In this document: in pieces, positions 1 to 10,149 of the stretch | Layout: each line of letters opens with the position of its first letter | Position numbering within the stretch: position 1 is the stretch's first letter | Assembly: GCA_023333565.1 (NCBI GenBank) | Contig: JAJKFH010001548.1 | Span: forward strand, 186,001 to 250,000 | Direction: 5' to 3' | DNA from: Puffinus mauretanicus | Lineage: Eukaryota > Chordata > Aves > Procellariiformes > Procellariidae | Length of the DNA: 64,000 nucleotides | The notes under the pieces: model-generated | Databases searched by the model: none | What the model was told of the DNA's origin: nothing | The model's input: the letters and a program-made list of their open reading frames with translations, nothing else | Position numbers and translations under genes: made by a program

Positions 1-2200
1 GAAAAGGGAGAACAAGAGCATGGTGAATAGCAGCTTGCAGTGGCTGGGTGCAGTGACACTTAAATAAAGCACACAAGTACAAAACCAAAACCGTGCAGCC
101 CGTGCAGAACCTGCCACAACACAGTCTCCAAAGAGACCATCATCCACCTCCCTCCCACGAGAGCAGACTCCAGTGTACTGTTGATCTTATTTGCGGTTCA
201 TTCCTAGAGAGCAATAATGAGTTTATTGACATGGTGGCATTTATTTCATTCTAAATCATTTATTTAAAAGGTTCGAGGTGGCCAAATGTGTAATTAGTGC
301 TCTACAGCAGCCTTCCCCCAGCGGCTGCTCAGCTCTGCACCCTTCCAGCTCTCCCAGCACAGCACCTGGATGCCATCTCCCCCGCCTATGGGGCCACGCT
401 CGGCCCTTTGCACCCGCATGCCTCTGGGTTGTGCTTGCTGGCTCCGTCCCCTGCCCCAGGCCAAGGCTCTGGCACTCACCCAGCTGACAGCGACCTGGGA
501 TCTACTCCCTGTAATGAGAAAAGGTGGGTTTGGAAAGCCCCGGAGCCCGGACGTCACTGCCCAACCATCTGTAGGGGTTTTCTAAATGTTATCACCCAAT
601 GTTGTGCCAGAACTGAAGATGTAGAAACAGCCCGCAAGAAAGCAAAGAGCTGGAGGAACTTCACGAGCGATGCTCGCACCAAGCCCTTCCCGCTGGAAAG
701 AGCCACGGGCCGTGCGGACCCACGCACAGGGGCAGCGGGGTCCGAGGGGCTCGCGTGGGAGGCAGGGGTGGAAGTAACCGCGCTCCCTCTCCCCGCACGC
801 CGTCCTCCCCATCTGCCCCATCTCCCCCCCACCCCTTACGCTGCGGTGGGATTCCACCTCTGCTGGGGAGAGCAAGCCCTATAGCGGGGATGTTTCCTTC
901 CTACCCTCCTAAATAACAGCGCGGGATTTCCTGCTGAGCCGTGGACAGGAGCAGCCTCGGGGACCCTCGCACGGGGGCACGGACAGGCAGGGAGGGGTCC
1001 CCTCGCGTCACCTCCACACCACAGAGGTGCCGTGGAAACAGGAGGACGTGGAGAGACGTACATCCCGTGAGCAGAGAGCAGCGTTTACAGGCTCTCCTGG
1101 TTACTATCATGGTTTTTTGTGCCTGCCACTTTGGAAGTTAATCCTTAATTCTGAGGAAGTGCATTTACTCAGTATTGTTATTTCCCATGAGAAGCTAAAG
1201 CTTAGTATTAGAATTACTACCAGAGGTCATTGGGATCACATGGAAGAAAATCACCTTTCCGGGTTCGGATGAGTGTCGGAGCTATTCCTTGGCCACCGCA
1301 GTGTCTCTGCATCCACCGCCTGTGTGACCCTCCCATTCCGAGGAAGGGCTGGCAGAGAGCTCTGCTCCTCCTGTCCCCAGCCCGGACACGGTGGCTGCAG
1401 GGCTGACAAGGCTGTGGGGACAGCCCGAACAGCTCTGCTGGGTGACCGTGGACCAAGATCACCCCGGCTGTACCTTTGGCAACACTGACTCTGCAGAAGG
1501 CAGGGCATGCCACCACTTCCAGGACAGCGTAGGGGCAAAGTTTGCCCCTGAGTGCAGGAAAAATCTCTTGTGGGGCGTACGTTGGTCCAGCACAACTAGA
1601 AGTCAGCACAGAGAACATTTGTGTGTGATCTCCATTTTTTAAATAGGTGAGCAGCAAAGTGCTTGGAGACCCATCAAGATGTGGGTGGGGATTTTTCAGT
1701 AGCTGACTTGCCATGAGGTGAAAAGGTCTGCCTCCACCGGTATAATTTCTTGGGGCACGGTGACTAGCCAAGCACACCAGGGGTTTTACTGGGGCACCTT
1801 CCCGTCCCGCTGCTGGTGTGCAGCTGAGGTTGCCCCATTTGTACTTGCCCCCCCCCATGATGCTGTCAAGCTACCACTGTTTCCCAGCCGTGTGCTTCAC
1901 CGCTTTGGGTCGCATCTGGGGGGACCATGCAACCACCCTGGCTGTCCTCGCCCAGCTAGAGAGCGCACAGGTCTGCGGAAGCTCCGAAACCAGCCATCAA
2001 ATCGGAGCTGGGGCAGAAAAATGGCTCAAAATTCGGCCACGCGGTCACTCAACCACGCAGCACTGCATAAAAGCTGGGGTGTCTTTTCCGCAGGAGCACC
2101 TGGGGTCACTGCTGACAACACTGCCTCGTTGAAAAGGAGCTGGACAAGGCTGGGTTTGGGGACACCAGCACCCCGGGACCAGGGATGCACACGAGGACTG
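1..2200. other. No gene recognised (upstream flank)
   Basis: This stretch has open frames of up to about 200 codons on both strands, but none shows a recognisable domain, a convincing exon boundary pair, or codon use distinct from its surroundings. The composition is mixed, rising in GC towards 2,200. I see no repeat family here with confidence. It is probably intergenic sequence upstream of CYSLTR1. Confidence 0.5.
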
Positions 2201-2229
2201 AGGTCTTCACGGGGAGTAGCCCGGCAGGG

Positions 2230-2800
2230 CTACCTTAGGTACCTTGGAGGCACCCCCACCACGGGCAAAAGCTTCCCCCCAAGGGCTCCCCCGCCGCCCC
2301 CAGAGGAGGCGGCAGCTCTGCAGCAGCCGGGAGAAGACGAAAAGCCGCCGGTTCCCTCAGCCCCGCCATCACCGCGGGGGAGACGGGCGCTCCCGGCGCA
2401 CACCGGCTCCCGCGGGGCAGCTCCAGAGGCGGGGAGGAGGCGGCCGGGGGTCCCGCCCGGGCTGGGGGGTCCCGGGGAGGGGGGTCCCGGTGGGGGCTGG
2501 GGTCGGCGGGGCGGGGCCGGGGCGGGGCCGGGGAGGGGCGCGCCCCGGCTTAAGGGCGGCGGAGGGGCGGCACGGGCAGAGCTGCGCGCCCGGCCCGGCT
2601 GCGGTGAGTCCTCGCTGGGGGTCACTCGTGGGAGTGGGGGGCCGGGACGGGGCTCCCCGGTCGCGCGTGGGGAGCGCTGCGGGGAGCCGCGGCGTGGCCG
2701 GGCGGGACGGCTGCTCTGCGGGCTCTGCCCCGGGAGCGGTGATGTCCCGGCCGCAGGGAGCGGTTGGCAGCCGGGCTAAACGCCCACGGAGCTCGGTTAG
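2230..2800 (+). promoter_or_regulatory. CYSLTR1: CpG island promoter, probably of CYSLTR1
   Basis: The segment is very GC- and CpG-rich and contains repeated Sp1-type GC boxes of the form GGGGCGGGGCC between about 2,507 and 2,540, including a directly repeated GGGGCGGGGCC unit. No TATA box is visible, as is usual for CpG-island promoters. A strong splice donor (GCG|GTGAGT) follows at 2,604. The next good acceptor joined to a recognised gene on this strand is at 6,818, directly before the CYSLTR1 coding exon. The link to CYSLTR1 is inferred from order and strand; the island could instead drive an unrelated noncoding transcript. Confidence 0.5.
2556..2603 (+). other. CYSLTR1: Putative noncoding first exon of CYSLTR1
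   Basis: The GC-rich segment just downstream of the GC boxes ends in the near-consensus donor GCG|GTGAGT, with GT at 2,604-2,605. The 5' boundary is not defined by sequence; 2,556 is an approximate start-site guess. If spliced to the acceptor at 6,818 it would leave an intron of about 4.2 kb. Mammalian CYSLTR1 is known to have untranslated 5' exons and a single coding exon, which fits. Confidence 0.35.
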
Positions 2801-2960
2801 ACCATTTCGTGCTAACGAGCTGGGTTATTAATTAGCGTCCGCTGCTTGCTTCGGTTATTCCTTCTGTTCCTCTATCTAAGACCAAACTCTGTTCCTCTGG
2901 CAGAAGGGAGTTGATGTTTGTGAAGTGTGTTCGGTCTTTTGAGGCAGTTCCTGTGCCTCT

Positions 2961-3026
2961 TCCACCGTTAAATTCGTTAAATTCCACCACTAAATTCATT
3001 AAATTCCACCATTACATTTGTTAAAT
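2961..3026. repeat. Three-unit 22-bp minisatellite
   Basis: Three head-to-tail units start at 2,961, 2,983 and 3,005. Each begins TCCACC and ends in TTAAAT, with only a few substitutions between units. The array is AT-rich and sits in the presumed first intron of CYSLTR1, just beyond the CpG island. Confidence 0.85.
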
Positions 3027-3029
3027 TCT

Positions 3030-6000
3030 GCCCAGGTCAGTGCTTGGAGCGTTCCTGAGGGCTGGTGACACTTTATGGCTGAGCTTGAAACAAATTATAG
3101 TATCTTCTTTGGTAGTATGCTTTTTGGTTGTGTGATTAAATGTAGTATAATCTACTTATGACCAACTGTAAAGCTAGCTGTGCTGCATGAGACTTGGAGA
3201 ATAACAGTTGTTTAGGGTTTTGCTTAGTTTGGGATGCTTTTTTCAGGTATCCATCACTGCTCCCTCTCACTTGTGTACATTCCTAATGAGCTGAATTCAC
3301 CCACACATAAATAAATGATTCAGTGACCTATGACTATACAAATAAAACTAGCCGAAGTGATATTTGTGTTCAATTCATGATGCAAACCTGGCCTAAAGCC
3401 TCAGCTAGGAAATGGTGTTTTGTGGAGTTTTTTTGGTTTTTACAGGTACATTTCTAGGTGTGGAGCTCTCTTACACTCTAGCTGTCTGCATCAATGTTGT
3501 AATCATCAGTTTTCCTTTTGGTTACAAAAGACATTTTAAATTATGTTTAGACATATGATAGATAACAGGTCTGGTTGTCTTTTAGACAAATACCTCGCAT
3601 TGTTGTTCGTTATCTGCTAATGTCTGTAAGAATAGCAGCTGAAAGACTGAAATTTAGTCCCCGAAGGAGGTAAAAAGTTCATAATCCAGCTCGATACCAC
3701 TTAAGAACTCTGCACAAATAGCCATAGAGATTAAATAAGGAAGTTTATCTGATGCGCAAATGATGGGCTGAGACGTTTACCAATATCTCTTGGCTATCTC
3801 TCAGGCAGGATAGCTAAACTGGCAGAAGGGAAGAGAAATCCGCAGTGGCGGGAAGGCAGCAGTGCCTTCTGCAGACACACATCGCTAGTGCCCTCCCAAA
3901 AGGCACAGGGGACCCTGTCCCAAAACGTGCTGTTGGGAGACGCAGGTTCTGCCCGCACTGCCCAGCTCCCCTGGTGCTCCTGTGCGTTTCTTCATCTGCA
4001 ATCTCTTCCCTTCTCAGAGCGTTACATCACCTTACTGCTTAAACATCTTTGTTTATCCACTGGGTTTGCCACACAGCCTGATTTGTCCCATTTTCTGCTC
4101 CTTCTTCACACTGATCATAACTGCCTGGAGGTGCAGGCAGACGAAAAAAGCCTCAATGTGCAGAAGAGATCACTCTTAATCGCAAACATCTTGGTTGTGT
4201 TTTCTTTTTTTTAATGTCTGAGAAAGAACTGATATATGATGCCTTGGTAAGTACAGCGATTTTATCTGTATGAGTTTTCATTATATAATCAAGCCGCTAA
4301 TCTCGGTGTGTTCTTACAGTGCATAGCACGGTGAGGTTTTGCTCAGCAGGTCTGCTTGCTAGGCATTAACCCAGCATAAGAGTAACAGTAGTAAGAGCTT
4401 CATCACCTGCGTCGGATTATCTTGACAGATAAAAACAAGGAATGGGGATCATGCAGCTTCTTTCAGAGAATATTGCTTGCCACTCCCAAGCAATTGGTTA
4501 AAATCAGACCAATGTTACTGCAAACTTAATTTTAGCTCTCTCTTGGAGATTTTCACACGTTATTGGAGTGATGCTCTTTTCATAACTTGAACCTCAAGTC
4601 TGAAGTGAAGACCTCAGGCAAGCGAGGATGCCAGCGGTGTGGGCTGAAGGCCCGGTCTCTCAGCACCTCCCAGGGGACCCAGGGCTCGGTCTCCTCCGCA
4701 CCGCGCCACCGGGGCAGCAGCTCCGTGCTGCTGGCTGCCCCTCGCAGAGGAGGGGTGGCTGGAGCCACGAGAGGCTGGCGGGGGCAATCTCTGGTGTTCA
4801 GACCCGCTCCGGGCTTTCCATCGCGAGGAGCCCAGGCTCGTCCAAGCTGGGGCTGAGGTCAGGATTCTGCCACCACCAGAACCGGGCTGCTGAGAGGAGG
4901 CACTTGCGGGGCAGGGAGAGGACACGGCGGCAAACTCGCTGCCCCTCTCTGATTAACAGGTTATTTGCAATGAGCATCGCTAGATAAGCTTCATTTATGC
5001 AAGCTAAGGTGAACTGTAAGTGATGATGTACAACGTACTGATCCACGGCTTTTGACAGAGCCGGGTAGAGCCATGTTGAGTCTTGGCTGCCTCTTCTGGC
5101 CAAAGAACCCCTGTGCAGCCGCACGGTCGGTCGCTCACACACCCCTACGCGTCCTCGAATAGCCCAAGGGGAAAAAACGTCCTCTCTTGTGTCAGGTTTT
5201 GCCTCCTCTCCTACCTGTGCCACCTCGCTGGTACCTGTTGAGCTTTAATGTAATTTGTGCGTTGCGGATAACGAAAGGATTGTTTTAAGAGCATAAACTC
5301 CCAAATAGTTGAAACCTGATAGAAACCTGGAAGTCTTGAGCATCCCAGTGTGATTCTGAATTCCCAGTATATCCCGGAAAGAGAGAGCCTGGGGGAATCC
5401 TTCTACTGTAATGCTGCCAGACTATTTTCATGGATGAAAATACGGACCGTTTAACATCAGTTTTGAGCACATACGTAGTGTGGGTTCTCGGTTGCTCTTG
5501 TCCCAGCTGTTGCTTTCATCACTGGTTTTGTTCAAGTCCTGTTATTTCAGTCTGCGTGTATCCTGCAGTTCTGACTGTCGGGGTTTCACATGGTCTCAGA
5601 CTGCAAGTGAGATTCTGTGTCTGAACCATTAGAAATTGAAAATAAATGAGAAAAATATGTAAGTGCATGTTTTCCTCTTACTTTACTTTAGGACAACCCA
5701 AATTAAGAGTGTCATGCCTCACTGCACTCAAATGAATAGCAAAAGGCAATAATAAAACTTCACGAAAGACTGGCTGAGCAGATCCAAAACCCTCCCTGGC
5801 TGTAGAGTCTGACTGCTCTGGAGGGCTCCAGACCTGTTAATGTAAATCCAAGCAATGTGCAAAACCAAGCCCAAGAAGAAACCCTTTGCTAGGGAGTGAC
5901 CTCGGTGGTGCAGATGTCTCCAGCCCAAGAGGTCTGTCCTCCGAGACACGAGCCTCCCTGCAGCTTCCCGCTCCGCCTGCCGGGTGTTGCAGCAACGTCT

Positions 6001-6818
6001 CTGCCCAGGCAGTGCCAGGGAAAGCGGAGCCCTGCAGCATCCTCTGTGCTACAGTGATCCTTCCCCTTCATCAGATATGATAGGCGATATCTTTTCCAAA
6101 GCTGGTAATTACATGTATTTATTAGCACAGCAAGTTTAAAAAATGGTGCTGCCTGTGAGTAGAGGAGAGCAAATGCAGAATTTGGGGAGCTGACAAATGT
6201 CTGGTCGTGCACTGAGCAGCCTCTGGCTTGGAATCGTCTTCTACCTTCTGTGCAAAGGATCTGGGGTTTTTTAATTTTAATTTTTTTTTTTTAACTGGAG
6301 AAAGGCTTGTTTGACCACATCCTTTGCTGCTTCAGCAACCTTCTTGCAGTGACCTGTCCTTGCGCGGGCAGGCGTGGAGGTGGAGCACAGGGAGACAGCC
6401 ATTTGCCGGTGATGCGGAGCGGCGGGACTGAACTGTCATTAGGGACCAAATCTGGTCTTTCTATTTTGAATTGCGTAGTGCTGTTGCCACCTGCATTATT
6501 TCTCTCTGCTGTTTTAATGAGTAGCTACCGTAGTTTGCAGGGAGTTAGAGCTTTTTGGTAATTCAGTGGAAGAAGGATGCTGCCAGTACTGAGGACTTAT
6601 GAAAACGTGACTCTCGTCTTTACCTCAGCAGCCGTTGGTACCAGGTTAAGAAAGGTGGTGGTAGTGGGGAGTTATAATGACACAGACCTGCGCGGATCCA
6701 CATCCCCTCCTAGCTGCTCTCTCCTGTATGAGAGAGGTGATAGGTTTTTCCTCCTTTTTAACAATCGCATTTGATTTTCATGTGCTGCTTTACATAACTC
6801 AGAGTTTTTCATCCTTAG
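3030..6818 (+). other. CYSLTR1: Presumed CYSLTR1 5' intron
   Basis: This is non-coding sequence between the putative first exon and the coding exon. It contains a GC-richer patch at about 4,600-4,920 and otherwise mixed or AT-rich sequence, with a T-rich run near 6,270-6,293. It ends in a clear acceptor, a pyrimidine-rich TTTTTCATCCTTAG with AG at 6,817-6,818. No additional coding exon was recognised. Further untranslated exons may lie inside but cannot be picked out by eye. Confidence 0.4.
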
Positions 6819-6864
6819 GCCTGACATCCATCGCCCGGCGGAACCGGTGCCTCAGCCAGGCAAC

Positions 6865-7902
6865 ATGCCGGCGCCGTTCGATAACCTGTCCTGCCATCAC
6901 TCCATCGACGACTTCCGAAACCGAGTCTACTCCACGCTCTACTCCATGATCAGCATTATGGGCTTTGTCGGCAACGGCGTTGTGCTGTACGTCCTCATAA
7001 AAACATACCGGCAGAAGACAGCCTTCCAGGTGTACATGCTGAACCTCGCCGTGTCCGACTTCCTCTGCGTGTGCACCCTGCCCCTGCGGGTCATCTACTA
7101 CGTCCACAAAGGGAACTGGTTCTTCAGTGACTTCCTATGCAGGGTCAGTTCCTACGCGCTGTACGTCAACCTGTACTGCAGCATTTTTTTCATGACTGCA
7201 ATGAGTTTCTTCCGTTGCATAGCCATCGTTTTTCCAGTCCAGAACATCAATTTGGTAACGGAGAAGAAGGCAAAATTTGTCTGCATCGGCATCTGGATTT
7301 TTGTCACCCTGACAAGCGCTCCCTTTCTGCGAAATGGGACGTACCAACATGGCAACAAGACCAAGTGCTTCGAACCCCCAGAAGACTCTCAGAAGACAAA
7401 TCTAGTGGTGATCCTGGATTTTATTGCCCTATTTGTGGGTTTCATTTTTCCCTTTATTGTCATAACTATCTGCTACACCATGATCATAAGGACCTTACTG
7501 AAAAATTCCCTGAAGAAGAACCAGGCTAACCGCAAGAGAGCGGTCTGGATGATCATCATCGTGACAGCCACCTTCCTGGTCAGCTTCACCCCGTACCACA
7601 TTCTGCGTACGGTCCACCTCCACGTTCTGCGGCTGAAGAACGCCAGCTGCGAGGACGCCATATACCTACAGAAATCGGTCGTGGTAACGCTCCCCTTGGC
7701 AGCTTCCAACTGCTGCTTTGACCCGCTTCTCTATTTCTTCTCAGGGGGCAACTTTCGGAAGAGACTTACCACGTTTAGGAAGGCTTCTTCCTCCAGCTTA
7801 ACGCAAGCCTTCAGGAAAAAGTTCTCCGTAAAAGAGAAGGATGAGGAACCCTTTGGAGAAAGCCATAGGTGGAATGGAAAGGCAGCCGTGGCCCCTTCAT
7901 AA
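6865..7902 (+). CDS. CYSLTR1: Cysteinyl leukotriene receptor 1
   Basis: This is a class A G-protein-coupled receptor of 345 residues (human CysLT1 has 337), encoded in one exon. It should bind LTD4 and LTC4 at the plasma membrane and signal mainly through Gq/11. Seven hydrophobic segments are visible. Landmarks are GNG in TM1 (36-38), NLAVSD in TM2 (60-65), Cys92 and Cys168 for the TM3-loop disulfide, FRC (116-118) in the DRY position, Trp144 in TM4, Pro196 in TM5, FTPYH (241-245) in TM6 and DPLLY (286-290) in TM7. N-glycosylation sequons occur at Asn7, 157, 164 and 259. Stretches such as KTY..K.AFQVYM and [15 protein letters not shown] are diagnostic of CYSLTR1 rather than CYSLTR2. The start is the ATG at 6,865 (A at -3); the frame stays open upstream to 6,847 but only from GTG. 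The exon acceptor is at 6,818. The frame is intact. Confidence 0.97.
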   Translation: MPAPFDNLSCHHSIDDFRNRVYSTLYSMISIMGFVGNGVVLYVLIKTYRQKTAFQVYMLNLAVSDFLCVCTLPLRVIYYVHKGNWFFSDFLCRVSSYALYVNLYCSIFFMTAMSFFRCIAIVFPVQNINLVTEKKAKFVCIGIWIFVTLTSAPFLRNGTYQHGNKTKCFEPPEDSQKTNLVVILDFIALFVGFIFPFIVITICYTMIIRTLLKNSLKKNQANRKRAVWMIIIVTATFLVSFTPYHILRTVHLHVLRLKNASCEDAIYLQKSVVVTLPLAASNCCFDPLLYFFSGGNFRKRLTTFRKASSSSLTQAFRKKFSVKEKDEEPFGESHRWNGKAAVAPS

Positions 7903-8304
7903 GGGGGCTAGACCTTCCCCTAAGATCTCAGATGGGCAACGGAGATCTCGGAACTCTTCCAGAAGGCATGATGGAGGCTTGCAAGCCTTCGTCGCAATTA
8001 GATATGTAATAATAAGGGTGGACGGTCCCTGATTTATGCTACTTGGTGGTACAGCCGCCGCCGAGGATGGCCAGCCCCTTCCCCAGGAGCACTGCTTGGA
8101 CATGCACAGCCACTTAGCATGGAGCAGCCACCGCCAGCACCAGAAAACTGTTGGTCTAATGATAAACTCGCATAAACAAACTCTTCAAAGCCTGTATTTG
8201 GGCATTTGCTTCATTTCAAAACTCTACAGAGCGTTAATTCTCCGAGTCAGTGGGAAATGTAAACACAGCATTTGCTGTACGTGGCACTCGGGGAGCTGCT
8301 GACA

Positions 8305-8310
8305 AATAAA
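8305..8310 (+). terminator. CYSLTR1: Proximal poly(A) signal candidate for CYSLTR1
   Basis: A canonical AATAAA hexamer lies 403 bases after the stop codon. The downstream sequence is not strikingly GU-rich, so usage is uncertain. Confidence 0.45.
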
Positions 8311-10126
8311 GAGGGCAGAGTTTTCACTGAATCTTCAAACAGCCGCTAGATTATTTACACAGCAGAGGTCAGGGTAATTCCTGCCCTGCTCCCAGCTGCT
8401 TCTGGTTTGGATTTCAGTTTTCAACCTAATTATGTGTGTTAAGACTTGCAGGGTTGGTGCCTGGGTTTGCAAATCCGGGAGCTCGGGCTTGAGCCCCTCT
8501 CCCACCCCGAACGAGCGGCTCTTTGGACACGCTCTCGTGGGCAGCAGATCTGCCAGCATTTTCTGAATTTCTAGAAGAATCTTGTCTCTGGGAGCCATTT
8601 TAAAATTGCAGTATCCTAGTGTGCATTTGAAACTTACTTCAATGGGACTGGTCCTCTAAGTGATGGCTGCGAGATCTGAATTATCACTCCAGTTCTTTAG
8701 GAGGTTTTACGTAAAAGTAGAGCTCTGGGTGCCGAGAGTCCAGTGAGGGATCAGGCCTGCCCATCTGAACTATTCACCAATTTAAAAAAAAAAATAAAAA
8801 AAAAAATTAATGCAGAAGTCCTTTTTAAAAATAGCTATATATGATATTTGATCCTGTTCGAGAGTGTTCCCCTTGCTCACACCTTGCAGAGCCCTTGGAC
8901 AGATCTCTGGAGGTCAAGAGTCTGATGAGCCCTGATGAGAGATGGGTGAATCTTATTTTGCGTATAGTATGATGAAAAACCAGATTGGGCTATGTTTCTT
9001 ATGTAAAAAAAAAAAAAAAAAAAAACAAACCACCAAAACAACTTCAAAATCTTGCACAGAAGGAAACATTCCTGTGCGTTTCCAGTGAACCCACGGAAAA
9101 GTAGCGCTAGCTGCCTTTTGCTGGAGCAAAGCCCAGCCCAAGATGCGTGATACATCAAGACAGAAATAGAAATTCTTGTAGGATTAAGACTCTTAGTTGG
9201 AAAAATGGTTGATAAATGAATAGCAAATATGTTTTGAGATAGTATTTATGAAGCTACTTGATGTTATCTTAAAAAAAAAACAAAACAGTTTTAATACTGT
9301 AGAATAAGAGTGAGCAAAAGGAGTTCGGCTTGGGGCAGGCGTCTGCTTGAGGAATTACGTTTACAGATAACAGAGGAGTGTAAGTTCACTCTTTACACCA
9401 CAATCTGCATATCCCTGGGTCAGCAAAAGGCACTTAAAAAAGCAAATTCACCTGCAGAACAATTCAAGGATGTGAACTTTCAACAAGGTCTAAAATCCCT
9501 TTAGATAATTTTAAGGATCTGTAAAGTGGAAGAGGGCTGGAAGGTGTTCGTGCAAAGGAGTGTTACGGGTCCCCCTAAACCCCAGGAGGGCAGAGCTCAT
9601 GGCTCAATGGTACAACTGCAGACTGCTTTGAGAAAGCGTGTGCACGAGGGAGCTGCTAAAGCTTCTTTTCAAGGGTTAGCATTAAGTATTATAGCTGCCT
9701 CCCCAAGCATTAAAGGCATTGTGCAACTGTAAACAGAAATCATCATGGAAGACTGAGTTTCAGAATATGTAGAAATAATATTGGCATATTCCCAAATTTT
9801 AAAATATTGTGCAGTAAAGCTATATATATGTATTGCAAAGCATTTTTATTGTACCAGAGTATTTTTTCCTTTTTATCTTTTTTTTTTTAATGAGACAATG
9901 GTTATGGCAAGAGAAACGGCACTGGTTTTTGTGCAATAGGAAAGACTATTTAAAAAAAGATTGCTGTAAATGAAATGAAAATGTTGCCAGTTAAATTGTA
10001 ACCATTACTGTTTTCTGTGTCTTATTTTAAAGTCTCTGCATACAGATTCTTCTTCCCTACAATGCATTTTTACCTACATACAGCACTAGAGCGTAATATT
10101 CACATAATAATTATTTATAATCATAT

Positions 10127-10132
10127 AATAAA
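10127..10132 (+). terminator. CYSLTR1: Distal poly(A) signal candidate for CYSLTR1
   Basis: A canonical AATAAA hexamer sits at the end of an AT-rich block, immediately before the composition becomes GC-rich. This makes it a good candidate for the end of the long CYSLTR1 transcript. Confidence 0.45.
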
Positions 10133-10149
10133 AACTTAGTCAAAGCAGC

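Noticed and set aside
1718..2779. Open frame of 353 codons on the + strand running into the CpG island
   Set aside because: The product is Pro/Gly/Arg-rich in its second half, as any open frame in a CpG island would be. It has no domain and no exon boundaries, and overlapping frames on both strands are equally open.
6847..6864. Upstream extension of CYSLTR1 by six codons
   Set aside because: The extension begins at GTG, not ATG. The ATG at 6,865 has A at -3 and gives a length and N-terminus comparable with mammalian CysLT1.
6877..7902. CYSLTR2 as the identity of the receptor
   Set aside because: Distinctive segments ([49 protein letters not shown]) match CYSLTR1 nearly residue for residue and differ clearly from CYSLTR2.
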